Shown: piece after piece, positions 27,305 through 35,596 of the stretch
Layout of the letters: each line of letters begins with the position of its first letter
Numbering within the stretch: the first letter of the stretch is position 1
Source: Alteromonas sp. LMIT006
GTDB lineage: Bacteria; Pseudomonadota; Gammaproteobacteria; Enterobacterales; Alteromonadaceae
Assembly (NCBI RefSeq): GCF_024300645.1
Contig: NZ_CP101291.1
Coordinates: 372,001-436,000 of the forward strand
Reading direction: 5' to 3'
DNA: 64,000 bases
The notes under the pieces: generated by a model
The model's database searches: none
Seen by the model: the letters and a program-made list of their open reading frames with translations, nothing else
Told to the model about the DNA's origin: nothing
Made by a program: the position numbers and the translations under genes

Positions 27305-27883
27305 TTAAAAGGTAAATAACTCTTTATAAATAGTATGATAACACTCAAAATATCGTGCGATTGGATAATCTTCAGTTTGATAGCCAAAAGACCAAGCTTG
27401 CATACCGGCATTGTGTGCCACTTGGATGTCATATAAATAATCTCCAACATACGCAATCTGATTAGGTGCAATATTCCACTGCTTAGCAATATTGAGAAGT
27501 GCGGTGGGATCGGGTTTGGCAGGAGCATCTTCTCGCGTGATTACCGTTTTGATTGGAATCTGGTTACGTTGTAGTTTGACCGCTGTTGCTTCACGGCAAT
27601 TACGCGTCACAATAGCGGTTGGAATGTCTTGCTCATGCAACGCCTCAACAAACGCTTGAGCACCATTGATCCAGTGGGAAGTCTGCGCTTCGACAATTTC
27701 GTGTTGCATAATGATGGCATCGGCCATCTCTGCCACCTCGCTGTCACTTTGGCGTAAGCGCTCCACGTAGCCAAGGATATCTTCGCCTTCAGGGCAATGT
27801 ATGTCTTGACGCATTCGCGCAAAATCTAAGGCCGAGTGCACCAACGTGTCATCTAAATCAAAAATAATACCGAGTGGCAACAA
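27305..27883 (-). CDS. HAD-family phosphatase (phosphoglycolate phosphatase-like)
   Basis: 192 residues. FDLDDTLVHS carries the nucleophilic Asp and its partner, IVTRNCREA is motif II, and KPDPTALL with YVGDYLYDIQVAHNAGM supplies the Lys and the last acidic pair; a small helical cap lies between. No ATG is available: the frame is closed at 27895 and the usable starts are adjacent TTG codons at 27883 and 27880, neither with a clear SD. Its stop lies two bases from that of the convergent ATPase gene. Substrate unknown. Confidence 0.85.
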   Translation of the reverse strand: MLPLGIIFDLDDTLVHSALDFARMRQDIHCPEGEDILGYVERLRQSDSEVAEMADAIIMQHEIVEAQTSHWINGAQAFVEALHEQDIPTAIVTRNCREATAVKLQRNQIPIKTVITREDAPAKPDPTALLNIAKQWNIAPNQIAYVGDYLYDIQVAHNAGMQAWSFGYQTEDYPIARYFECYHTIYKELFTF

Positions 27884-27958
27884 TGTATTGTTCTATTTTA
27901 GTAAGTAATATATTTCTTTACGCATCAGCAACAAAATAGTTTGTAGAGCATATAAAAA

Positions 27959-29224
27959 TTACTGACACTGAATCTTAGGTATATCGGCCCAGTTGGTTGT
28001 GTATTGTGGGGATAAATATTGTCTGCGCATACGCCATTTGGGCACAATTCCTTTGGCCGCCATCCCCAACGTATACTTACCATAACGTTGATTAATCCGA
28101 TCTAAACACGTCATCAACTGTGGGCTGTCTTCTGCTTCATTGAATAGATCTTCTTGGACAAATTCCTGCTGAATCAATTCTGTTGCTCCCAAGCCGGACT
28201 TGTGAAAAATGATCCCTGGACGAAAAATCTGCTCCGCCGCCGCACTAGCCACCCCAACCAACTGCAAGGTGTCAGACGTAGGCACCGCAAACCTGTGCTC
28301 AATCGCTTTTTTATAATATTCGTCACGACTAAATGGGTTGGAATGTGCGAAGATCCTTAACGCTTTGACTGCAGAGCCTTGAGCCCTGACCTTGACCCCT
28401 ACATGCTCGGCATGTAAACACAAAGATTGGCGTAAACTGTTCAAATCCGTCACCTTCTCACCAAACGCTCGGGTTGAAAATATCTGCTGCTTGACGGCTT
28501 TGATCGCATCCCAATGCATGCACACTTCACCGTTGAGTTCCCGCACTGTGCGCTCAACCTCAACTGAAAACTGTTTGCGCATCGCTTTGGGCGAAGCACA
28601 GGCAAGATCCCAAGCAGTCTTGATCCCCATCAGCTCTAACTTAGCGCTGATGCGACGACCTATCCCCCACACATCACCCACCGCCATACGACGCAAAATA
28701 TACTCTCGCTCAACAGGGTTGCTAATGACAGCGATAAAATTACCTTTGAACTTATCTATCTTCTTGCCGGCGTGACTGGCGGCCTTAGCCAATGTAGGTG
28801 TAGATCCAATACCAACCCCCACCGGCAAACGCAAATTGCGCCATACTGTCCAGCGGATCAGTTGCGCGTGGTAGTCCCAACCATACTCTGGCAACATGTC
28901 GGCAAAATGCAAAAAGCATTCGTCAATCGAATATACGTATTGTTGTGGCGCAAACTCAGCAATCACGCCCATCATCTTACGCGACAAGTCATCATATAAT
29001 TCATAATTGGAAGAACGAATGACACAGCCATGTCTTGCCAGAATATCTTTGACCTGATGATATGGCCCAAACTTCTTGACGCCAGTTTGTTTGGCATATT
29101 CGCACATCGCACAGATACACCCGTCATTGTTGGTCAACACCACCACGGGCTTTTGTCGAATACTCGGATCGAATACCTTCTCAGCAGACGCATAGAAGCT
29201 ATTGGCATCAACCAGCGCATACAT
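27959..29224 (-). CDS. umuC: Error-prone DNA polymerase V catalytic subunit UmuC
   Basis: 421 residues, Y-family translesion polymerase. MYALVDANSFYASAEKVFDP carries the first metal Asp and YSIDECFLHFAD the second acidic pair; LPVGVGIGSTPTLAKAASHAGKK and MAVGDVWGIGRR follow, with a UmuC-type C-terminal domain. I place the start at the ATG (29224) overlapping the umuD stop in TGATG; a TTG one codon earlier is also in frame. Coupled to umuD and under the same LexA box, it acts with processed UmuD as Pol V during SOS mutagenesis. Confidence 0.96.
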   Translation of the reverse strand: MYALVDANSFYASAEKVFDPSIRQKPVVVLTNNDGCICAMCEYAKQTGVKKFGPYHQVKDILARHGCVIRSSNYELYDDLSRKMMGVIAEFAPQQYVYSIDECFLHFADMLPEYGWDYHAQLIRWTVWRNLRLPVGVGIGSTPTLAKAASHAGKKIDKFKGNFIAVISNPVEREYILRRMAVGDVWGIGRRISAKLELMGIKTAWDLACASPKAMRKQFSVEVERTVRELNGEVCMHWDAIKAVKQQIFSTRAFGEKVTDLNSLRQSLCLHAEHVGVKVRAQGSAVKALRIFAHSNPFSRDEYYKKAIEHRFAVPTSDTLQLVGVASAAAEQIFRPGIIFHKSGLGATELIQQEFVQEDLFNEAEDSPQLMTCLDRINQRYGKYTLGMAAKGIVPKWRMRRQYLSPQYTTNWADIPKIQCQ

Positions 29225-29646
29225 CAATCTTGTCCCAAATTCATACTGACTTTGCGTGAGGCTCGATGCATGCGCACCGAGCGCACGACAATACCTTCTT
29301 CTTCAAAGGTATCACCGGGGCCAATGACATATGGTTCGTGAAACTCGGCAGCGGACAACAGCACCATCGCCTTGCGATCAAACAGCTTACATACAAAGGC
29401 GCCATTGAGATTGGCCACAATGATATCTAATGAACCTTTGCCCGCGGCACGATCGACAATTAACAGGTCATTATCATAAATCCCATAGCCCACCATGGAA
29501 TCGCCTTTTGCTTGACCAATAAAGGTTGCAGAAGGGTGTTCAATCAAAAGCTCATCTAAATCTAGCCCAAGCTGTTTGTATTCAGCCGCGGGCGATTCAA
29601 AACCGGCAATACCTGCTTGCGCGGCAAGTGGAATAACTTGTAGCAT
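29224..29646 (-). CDS. umuD: SOS mutagenesis protein UmuD (S24 self-cleaving protease)
   Basis: 140 residues, as in E. coli. The self-cleavage site is A-G in IAGFESPAAEY (Cys-Gly in E. coli), the catalytic Ser lies in GDSMVGYGI and the catalytic Lys in AFVCKLF. RecA filaments trigger cleavage to the active form, which joins UmuC. SD GAGG is six bases ahead of the ATG. A near-perfect LexA box lies 16 bases upstream, overlapping a TATACT -10. Confidence 0.96.
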   Translation of the reverse strand: MLQVIPLAAQAGIAGFESPAAEYKQLGLDLDELLIEHPSATFIGQAKGDSMVGYGIYDNDLLIVDRAAGKGSLDIIVANLNGAFVCKLFDRKAMVLLSAAEFHEPYVIGPGDTFEEEGIVVRSVRMHRASRKVSMNLGQD

Positions 29647-29661
29647 AGCTCACCTCACAAA

Positions 29662-29681
29662 TACTGTTTATATATACAGTA
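29662..29681. promoter_or_regulatory. LexA (SOS) box of umuDC
   Basis: TACTGTTTATATATACAGTA differs from the 20-bp gammaproteobacterial consensus at one position and keeps CTG-N10-CAG intact. It overlaps TATACT, a probable -10 for umuD on the minus strand, so bound LexA would block transcription. Confidence 0.93.
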
Positions 29682-29710
29682 TAATATTGGTGAGATTTTG
29701 TAAATATTTA

Positions 29711-29726
29711 CTGTTGATTTATCCAG
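29711..29726. promoter_or_regulatory. LexA (SOS) box of yebG
   Basis: CTGTTGATTTATCCAG keeps CTG-N10-CAG. It covers TTGATT (29714-29719), a likely -35 with TATACT at 29736-29741 after 16 bases, and lies about 47 bases ahead of the yebG ATG. Confidence 0.8.
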
Positions 29727-29772
29727 TGGTTTGCGTATACTTTTATTTATTATTTATCACTGGAGTCAGCCA

Positions 29773-30063
29773 ATGGCCGTCATTACACAATACGTAGTGC
29801 AACACAAAGGGGTGGACAAATTGGTTACAACCGACAAGAAAGCCGCCGATCAATATGACAAGATGCTCAATGTAGCGGATAACTTAGCAGAGTATATCGA
29901 AGCCAAAGGTGTCAAGCTGGCCGATCAAGAGTTAGAGGATCTCAGTATCCTATTAGCGAAACACAAAGACTCGATTCAGAAAATTTTTAAAGGATCAGAG
30001 GCGAGTACGATGCTCGAAGCAGAAAGCGCTGATGTGATAGCCATTGACGAGAGCGCTAGCTAA
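29773..30063 (+). CDS. yebG: SOS-induced protein YebG
   Basis: 96 residues from the ATG at 29773, with GGAG seven bases ahead. The frame is open 14 codons further upstream, but the MAVITQYVVQHKGVDKLVTT start matches YebG. The KKAADQYDKMLNVADNLAEY block and the acidic C-terminal tail are also family features. YebG is a small DNA-damage-inducible protein of unclear biochemical role. It diverges from umuDC and has its own LexA box, consistent with SOS control. Confidence 0.92.
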   Translation: MAVITQYVVQHKGVDKLVTTDKKAADQYDKMLNVADNLAEYIEAKGVKLADQELEDLSILLAKHKDSIQKIFKGSEASTMLEAESADVIAIDESAS

Positions 30064-30212
30064 AAGCAGACCGGATAATTTGGTGTGATACTACATAATG
30101 TATCATTGATCATACCTAATGCTCGCATTTGAGAGTGTATATCCAATGCTTCACTATCAACCAATACTTGTTCGCAATACTGCAAAAAAATACATCACTT
30201 TTTAGGATGGAT

Positions 30213-30232
30213 TACTGTATTTATACACATAA
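30213..30232. promoter_or_regulatory. Candidate LexA (SOS) box ahead of muramidase-holin pair
   Basis: TACTGTATTTATACACATAA matches the LexA consensus at 16 of 20 positions: the left arm is perfect and the right arm reads CAT instead of CAG. TTATAC (30221-30226) and TATAAA (30244-30249), 17 bases apart, could be -35 and -10, so the box would overlap the -35 as it does at yebG. A TTTTGGT...ACCAAAA inverted repeat (30234-30240 and 30257-30263) flanks the -10. Confidence 0.5.
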
Positions 30233-30320
30233 GTTTTGGTGATTATAAAAATAACTACCAAAAATACGATAAACCACAAATCTAAACCATGCTTAAACGA
30301 GTAAAGGACTGGTAGCAAGC

Positions 30321-30869
30321 ATGACATTCAACGATATTTTAGCCCTCACTCTAGATTTTGAAGGTGGTTTCAGTGGTCACAGTGATGACCGTGGTGGCGC
30401 CACCATGTATGGTATTACTTCCAATACTTTGCGGATCATTGCCCAATTAGCACCTGAGCTATCACTTCCAGCGCAAGTGAGTGAATTAACCCAAAAGCAA
30501 GCACACCTGATCTACCAACGCTTCTATTACGAGGCACCTAATATTCACCTTTTGCATCCAGCAGTGCAAGGGGTTGTATTCGATATGGCCGTCAACCATG
30601 GTCCGCAAAAAGCCATCAAGATCCTACAACGTGTGTGTAATTTGTCTGGGATAGTCGCCATTCAAGAAGATGGCATCATAGGACCCATGACGATCCGCAG
30701 CATCGATCGAGTCTATCGAGCCATGGGCAGTCTGCTGGTGAATGCCATCTGTGACGAGAGAGTTTTGTTTTATCAAGCGATCTGTGCCAATGATGCAACG
30801 CAACAGATATTCTTGCATGGCTGGCTCAGGAGAGCTAACGCATTTAAGCGCAAAGGAAACTACACATGA
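30321..30869 (+). CDS. GH108-family muramidase (phage-type endolysin)
   Basis: 182 residues. An N-terminal glycoside hydrolase 108 domain has the catalytic Glu in LDFEGGFSGHSDDRGGATMY, near GITSNTL, and VVFDMAVNHGPQKAIKILQR. The C-terminal part (GIIGPMTIRSIDR to the end) resembles the PG_binding_3 domain. No signal peptide is seen, so export needs a holin, and a holin gene overlaps its stop by 4 bases (ATGA). No phage structural genes adjoin, so this is a free-standing lysis cassette, possibly domesticated. It follows the umuDC/yebG genes and has a LexA-like box about 90 bases ahead. Confidence 0.88.
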   Translation: MTFNDILALTLDFEGGFSGHSDDRGGATMYGITSNTLRIIAQLAPELSLPAQVSELTQKQAHLIYQRFYYEAPNIHLLHPAVQGVVFDMAVNHGPQKAIKILQRVCNLSGIVAIQEDGIIGPMTIRSIDRVYRAMGSLLVNAICDERVLFYQAICANDATQQIFLHGWLRRANAFKRKGNYT

Positions 30870-31558
30870 GTGTATTCAAACGCATTCCTGTGGTCACCAC
30901 ATTACTCGATACGTTGGGCAAACGCATAGATGACTTGTTCACGTCCGATGAAGAACGTGGTGATATTGCCACCCAACAACAAAAAATTGCCTTAAAACAA
31001 CTGGTCACTCAACTCAAAGCGCAACACACTCAACTGCAAATCAATCTACAACAAACTAAGCACCCAAGTTTATTTGTCGCTGGGGCCAGACCCGCCATTA
31101 TTTGGATTGGTGCTGCTGGGTTAGCGTATGAAGCCATCGTTCGCCCTTTAGGGACTTGGTTGATCTTACAAACATTGGATCTCAATGCCATTATGGGACC
31201 ACAAGCTCTACAAAATGCGACACCACAGCAAGTGCAAGCGATATTGGATTTTTATGCATTACCCGGGATGAACACGGAATTGTTTTTGCCCATAATTTTT
31301 GGTGTCTTAGGCATTGGTGGCTTTCGGACATGGGAAAAAATCAACGGCAAAGCCCGTGATAATCTCACTCCACAACACGGTGAATATGAACTCATGGCCA
31401 AAGTTATGCTCGAAAAATACCAAACAGAACTCGACACACCACCCAGCGCATTCATATCAAATCCCAGTATTTCCCAATTTAAAGCTGCTCAGAAAGATGG
31501 TACATTTGTGCCACAATATTACCAATATCAGCCTAACGACAGGGCAAAAGGAAACTAG
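30866..31558 (+). CDS. 3TM-type phage/GTA holin
   Basis: 230 residues. A charged, coiled-coil-prone N-terminal part (about residues 20-65, Gln/Lys-rich) is followed by hydrophobic segments at about 70-100 and 143-157; ARPAIIWIGAAGLAYEAIVR and LPIIFGVLGIGGFRTWEKI are typical of the GTA_holin_3TM (PF11351) family. It would make the membrane hole that releases the overlapping muramidase. The tail is hydrophilic. The glyoxalase gene starts four bases after its stop and may be co-transcribed by read-through. Confidence 0.85.
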   Translation: MSVFKRIPVVTTLLDTLGKRIDDLFTSDEERGDIATQQQKIALKQLVTQLKAQHTQLQINLQQTKHPSLFVAGARPAIIWIGAAGLAYEAIVRPLGTWLILQTLDLNAIMGPQALQNATPQQVQAILDFYALPGMNTELFLPIIFGVLGIGGFRTWEKINGKARDNLTPQHGEYELMAKVMLEKYQTELDTPPSAFISNPSISQFKAAQKDGTFVPQYYQYQPNDRAKGN

Positions 31559-31561
31559 CAC

Positions 31562-32002
31562 ATGCGTTATCTTCATACTATGGTCAGAGTGCGTGACTTA
31601 GAGGCATCATTACACTTTTATTGTGAGTTATTAGGGTTGGTTGAAGTCAATCGCTTTGACCATGAACAAGGGCGTTTTACGCTCGTCTTTTTGGCCGCAC
31701 CTGCCGACGTCGAACGCGCTAAACAAGACAAAGCGCCTTGCGTCGAACTCACCTACAACTGGGACGATGAAGCATACACTGGCGGACGCAACTTTGGCCA
31801 TCTTGCTTATCGCGTAGAAAATATCTATGCGACTTGCCAACGCCTACAGGACGGTGGCGTGACCATTAACCGGCCACCCCGTGATGGACACATGGCGTTC
31901 GTGCGTTCTCCCGATGGGATTAGCATTGAACTGTTACAGGAGGGTGATCACCTTACCCTGCAAGAACCTTGGGCAAGCATGCCAAATACGGGTGAATGGT
32001 AA
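31562..32002 (+). CDS. gloA: Lactoylglutathione lyase (glyoxalase I)
   Basis: 146 residues, VOC fold with two beta-alpha-beta-beta-beta halves. The four metal ligands are visible: His in RYLHTMVRV, Glu in CVELTYNW, His in FGHLAYRV and Glu in SIELLQEG. It converts the methylglyoxal-glutathione hemithioacetal to S-lactoylglutathione. It starts four bases after the holin gene and is followed by ybaK 12 bases later. Confidence 0.93.
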   Translation: MRYLHTMVRVRDLEASLHFYCELLGLVEVNRFDHEQGRFTLVFLAAPADVERAKQDKAPCVELTYNWDDEAYTGGRNFGHLAYRVENIYATCQRLQDGGVTINRPPRDGHMAFVRSPDGISIELLQEGDHLTLQEPWASMPNTGEW

Positions 32003-32014
32003 TCACGTATCAGC

Positions 32015-32479
32015 ATGACCCCAGCCATTGCTTTGTTACAACAACAGAATATCGCTCATGAAGTTTTATCTTATGAGCATTCCCCCAATGCAACGTCTTA
32101 TGGTTTGGACGCTGCAGACAAGCTCTACTTGAACCCGGCTCAAGTATTCAAAACACTTGTCACAGACTGTTCGGGCACACTGGTTGTTGCTCTAGTGCCC
32201 GTTGCATACTCTCTTAACTTAAAAGCATTAGCCAAAGCAATCGGAACTAAAAAAGCCTGTATGGCCTCTCCTCAAATGGTACAAAGTAAAACAGGATACG
32301 TATTAGGAGGCGTTAGTCCGCTGGGACAAAAAACACGCTTAAAAACCGTCATTGACCAGAGTGCTAGAGAGCTTGACCTGATGTATATTAGTGCCGGCAA
32401 AAGAGGACTAGAAGTCGCTTTGAGACCTACTGATCTTTCTCATCTTTGTTCCGCACAATGGCTAGACATTGCCATATAA
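32015..32479 (+). CDS. ybaK: Cys-tRNA(Pro) deacylase YbaK/EbsC
   Basis: 154 residues. YbaK-type editing enzyme that hydrolyses Cys-tRNA(Pro). HEVLSYEHSPNATSYGLDAA, VFKTLV, the catalytic-Lys region LKALAKAIGTKKACMA and GYVLGGVSPLGQKTRL are family motifs. It lies directly after gloA in the same orientation. Confidence 0.92.
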   Translation: MTPAIALLQQQNIAHEVLSYEHSPNATSYGLDAADKLYLNPAQVFKTLVTDCSGTLVVALVPVAYSLNLKALAKAIGTKKACMASPQMVQSKTGYVLGGVSPLGQKTRLKTVIDQSARELDLMYISAGKRGLEVALRPTDLSHLCSAQWLDIAI

Positions 32480-32540
32480 ATCCGTATCCTAAGAGTTTAA
32501 AAATACAATAATAACAACGACACTTAATAAGCTTTTTCCT

Positions 32541-33569
32541 ATGACACAGCAAAATAACAAGCAAGCGATCTTGAATTACACCCGTTCAATGTACATGGGA
32601 AATTTTGCGCAAGCTCAACTCATGGCTGATGATTTATTTGCGCAAGACAGTACCTTACAACTGTGTTTTCCATTTGAAACATTAGATGATATTACCCACC
32701 TATTCGGAATTTACGATACCCTACTAAACGCTATTCCCGATTTGGAGCGAAGAGATACTATCGTGATCTCCAATGCTACCGATAAAGGCCATGAATGGGT
32801 TGGCTGTTGTGGCTATTACACGGGCGTTATGGTTCGAGATTGGTTAGATATTCCAGCTACAGGGCGGATGGTCTCGATGCGCTTTCATGAATTTTATCGC
32901 TTTGTTGATGGTCGCATAGTCGAAATGCAAGCCATTTGGGATATTCCTGAGCTCATGATACAAGCCAATGCATGGCCTTTAGCTCCGAGTTTAGGTCGTG
33001 AATGGCATGTGCCAGCTCCAGCGACTCAAGATGGCATATCAACTCAGCCTCTTGAGCCAGAGCTCAGCGCAAAAGCAGCGCGCATCGTCACCGATATGTG
33101 TACCGATTTGGGCAATCACGCTACAGGCGGGCCCAAAGCGATGCAACTTCCTAAATATTGGCATGAGCGTTGTAGCTGGTATGGTCCCAGTGGCATTGGT
33201 ACAGCTAGAGGTTTACATGGATTTCGGCACTGGCATCAAATTCCATTTTTGAATGCGCTTCCTGATCGCGATGGCAACCCAGAACACGGGCATATGTTTG
33301 CGGACAACAATTATGTTGGCTATACCGCATGGCCGGGTATGTTTATGACGGTCAGTGATGATGGGTGGCTGGGGATTGTCCCAAATGGCAAACGTATTAG
33401 CATGCGCAGTTTGGATTTTTGGCGGGTCGAAGGTGAAAAAATCCGTGAAAACTGGGTGCTTATTGATTTGCTGTCGGTCTATGACCAACTCGGTTTAGAT
33501 GTGTTTGCACGCCTTAGGGAATTCAACAAAGCGCGAAATTATTTACATCATATGGATTTAGATCTGTAA
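32541..33569 (+). CDS. SnoaL-like (NTF2-fold) protein with two domains
   Basis: 342 residues with two related halves. In each, an aromatic-rich helix region precedes a strand block: GHEWVGCCGYYTGVMVRDWL then GRMVSMRFHEFYRFVDGRIV in the first half (to about 150), and NYVGYTAWPGMFMTVSDDGW then KRISMRSLDFWRVEGEKIRE in the second. This resembles the SnoaL/ester cyclase family with an internal duplication. It overlaps the ABC ATPase start by one base (TAATG), so it belongs to that operon. No enzymatic role can be assigned. Confidence 0.7.
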   Translation: MTQQNNKQAILNYTRSMYMGNFAQAQLMADDLFAQDSTLQLCFPFETLDDITHLFGIYDTLLNAIPDLERRDTIVISNATDKGHEWVGCCGYYTGVMVRDWLDIPATGRMVSMRFHEFYRFVDGRIVEMQAIWDIPELMIQANAWPLAPSLGREWHVPAPATQDGISTQPLEPELSAKAARIVTDMCTDLGNHATGGPKAMQLPKYWHERCSWYGPSGIGTARGLHGFRHWHQIPFLNALPDRDGNPEHGHMFADNNYVGYTAWPGMFMTVSDDGWLGIVPNGKRISMRSLDFWRVEGEKIRENWVLIDLLSVYDQLGLDVFARLREFNKARNYLHHMDLDL

Positions 33570-34267
33570 TGACAAACACCCTACAGGATGTACTCAAGCT
33601 ACACCAAGTTGCGTTTACTCATGCAAACGCAACATCTGAGCACCCGACCCTAGATATAAAACAATGGGTTGTGCGTGACGGAGAGTCTGTATTTTTACAA
33701 GGCAAATCCGGTTCTGGGAAAAGTACCCTGCTTAACCTAATTGCAGGTACCCTTACCCCGCAAAGAGGGAGTATTGAGATAGCAGGTACCGATATAACGC
33801 AACTATCCAATACACAGCGAGATATCTTCCGTGCGCAGTATCTCGGGATTGTGTTTCAGCAATTTAATTTGGTGCCGTATTTAAGCGTTTTAGACAATGT
33901 GCTTATCGCTGGGTATTTTGCCAATAATACGCAAATGGACTTACCAGAAAGAGCACGAGAATTGTTCCGAAGACTGGCAATAAGCGAACACTTACTAACT
34001 CAAGAGGCGAGAAATATTAGTATTGGGCAACAACAGCGTGTGGCTATTGCACGTGCTTTACTCAATCGTCCTCGATTACTACTTGTTGATGAACCCACGT
34101 CAGCGCTTGATGCGGATGCGACACAAAGTTTCATGGATCTTCTCAAACAAGAACAACAGGCCAACAAGTGTGCTATGGTGTTCGTCAGTCATGATCCGAA
34201 CCTAGCTCAATACTGTGATACGCAGATCACAATGTCCCAACTTAATCCCGTCGCAGGAGCAAAATAA
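33569..34267 (+). CDS. ABC transporter ATP-binding protein (LolD/MacB-like)
   Basis: 232 residues. Walker A GKSGSGKSTLLN, Q-loop FQQFNLVPYLSV, an ABC signature in the form NISIGQQQRVAIARAL, Walker B LLLVDEPTSALDAD and switch His in VFVSHDP. The sequence is of the LolD/MacB type, whose partners are FtsX-like permeases; one such gene follows three bases later. Such systems act on envelope substrates, not on simple import. Confidence 0.92.
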   Translation: MTNTLQDVLKLHQVAFTHANATSEHPTLDIKQWVVRDGESVFLQGKSGSGKSTLLNLIAGTLTPQRGSIEIAGTDITQLSNTQRDIFRAQYLGIVFQQFNLVPYLSVLDNVLIAGYFANNTQMDLPERARELFRRLAISEHLLTQEARNISIGQQQRVAIARALLNRPRLLLVDEPTSALDADATQSFMDLLKQEQQANKCAMVFVSHDPNLAQYCDTQITMSQLNPVAGAK

Positions 34268-34270
34268 TTT

Positions 34271-35584
34271 ATGTTATTGCGTCTGGCGATCCGCAGCCTT
34301 AAATTTCGTAAACAATCTGTGTTATTAACATTCATCGCGATGTTTTTGAGCCTCAGCGTATTATTTGCAGTAGAGCATATTCGCGCACAAGTAAAAGAGA
34401 GTTTTACCCGAAGTGTCTCTGGAGTAGACTTAATTATCGGGCCACGCACTGGAGATCTCACTTTGTTATTGTCAAGTGTCTTCCATCGCGGAGTCCCCTC
34501 CACAGCTATGACTCTGGACGACCTCAGTGCTATCAGTAAACATCGAGAAGTTTCTTGGTCGGTGCCTGTCAGTTTGGGCGATACCCATGCTGGGTTCACG
34601 GTTGTAGGTACGAGTACGAATTTTTTTGATTATTTTCAGACCGGTGAGCAGGTGCCGTTGTCATTCGCAAGCGGGCGAGCCTTTGCCGCCAGCAATGAGA
34701 TTGTTATCGGGGCACAGGTGGCTAAATCCTTACATTACCAGGTTGGTCAATCTATCGTACTCGCGCATGGGTTAGGGGAAGTGAGTTTTCACCATCATGA
34801 TGACCACCCTCTATTCATCGTCGGAATCTTAGCTCCCACAGGTACGCCAGTGGATCATGCTTTGTATACCTCTTTGCAAGCGCTTGCACAAGCCCATGAT
34901 AGCCCTCCGAAAAGCCTAAAGCGGCTAGCACGGTATAATCATTCTGACACCCATGCTCATCGCCATGACCATGAGTCAGTGTTGGTAGATGTCTCTCTCC
35001 CTGACCCAAGCAAACCTTTACTTACTATGCCAGAGAACACTGACATCACATCTGCTTTTTTAGGCATAAATAATCCTTTTGCCATACTGAGTTTGCAACG
35101 AATAATTAATCGCGATACCGTTCGACCATTGAGTGCCATTATTCCTGGTGTGACATTAAACCAGCTATGGCAAATTTTGCGTTTTGTAGAAACCACGTTG
35201 CAAGTCATTACTTGGCTAATCGTATTTGCAACTTTACTCGGTTTAGTCACTATGTTGCTGGCCAGTATGCGCGAGAGACAAGCTGAGTTCGCCGTTTTTA
35301 GAGCGCTTGGGGCAAGGCCTGGACAAATATTTTGGCTGATCCAACTCGAAGCCCTTACATTAGCTATTTTGGCGATTTTGGCCAGTATTATGTTATTAAG
35401 CGCTATAATTAACTTAGGTGGCAGTTCACTTTCATTAGCTTTAGGCGTGTCAGTGTCAAGAACGCTGTTGAATAACACGCTGTTGATGAATATTGGTTGG
35501 GTACTTTTCAGTGTGATATTAAGCACCAGCATCCCTGCATGGAAAGCCTATAAAAATAATTTACAAAGCGGTTTACAACGATAA
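34271..35584 (+). CDS. FtsX-type ABC permease with His-rich loops
   Basis: 437 residues: one N-terminal helix (about 15-37), a large periplasmic domain (40-285), and three C-terminal helices, the layout of LolC/MacB/FtsX permeases. The periplasmic domain contains two His/Asp-rich loops, FHHHDDHPLF near residue 178 and NHSDTHAHRHDHES near 225, not normal for LolC/E. They suggest metal (zinc) binding or a metal-related substrate. AGGAG lies 11 bases ahead of the ATG. With the upstream ATPase it forms an exporter-like or mechanotransmission unit; the partner may be the downstream protease or the nearby ZnuD-like receptor. Confidence 0.85.
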   Translation: MLLRLAIRSLKFRKQSVLLTFIAMFLSLSVLFAVEHIRAQVKESFTRSVSGVDLIIGPRTGDLTLLLSSVFHRGVPSTAMTLDDLSAISKHREVSWSVPVSLGDTHAGFTVVGTSTNFFDYFQTGEQVPLSFASGRAFAASNEIVIGAQVAKSLHYQVGQSIVLAHGLGEVSFHHHDDHPLFIVGILAPTGTPVDHALYTSLQALAQAHDSPPKSLKRLARYNHSDTHAHRHDHESVLVDVSLPDPSKPLLTMPENTDITSAFLGINNPFAILSLQRIINRDTVRPLSAIIPGVTLNQLWQILRFVETTLQVITWLIVFATLLGLVTMLLASMRERQAEFAVFRALGARPGQIFWLIQLEALTLAILAILASIMLLSAIINLGGSSLSLALGVSVSRTLLNNTLLMNIGWVLFSVILSTSIPAWKAYKNNLQSGLQR

Positions 35585-35596
35585 AAGGTTAACCTA

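Noticed and set aside
30321-31558. Prophage
   Set aside because: Only a muramidase and a holin are present; no integrase, structural, packaging or attachment-site features are seen, and flanking genes are ordinary chromosomal ones.
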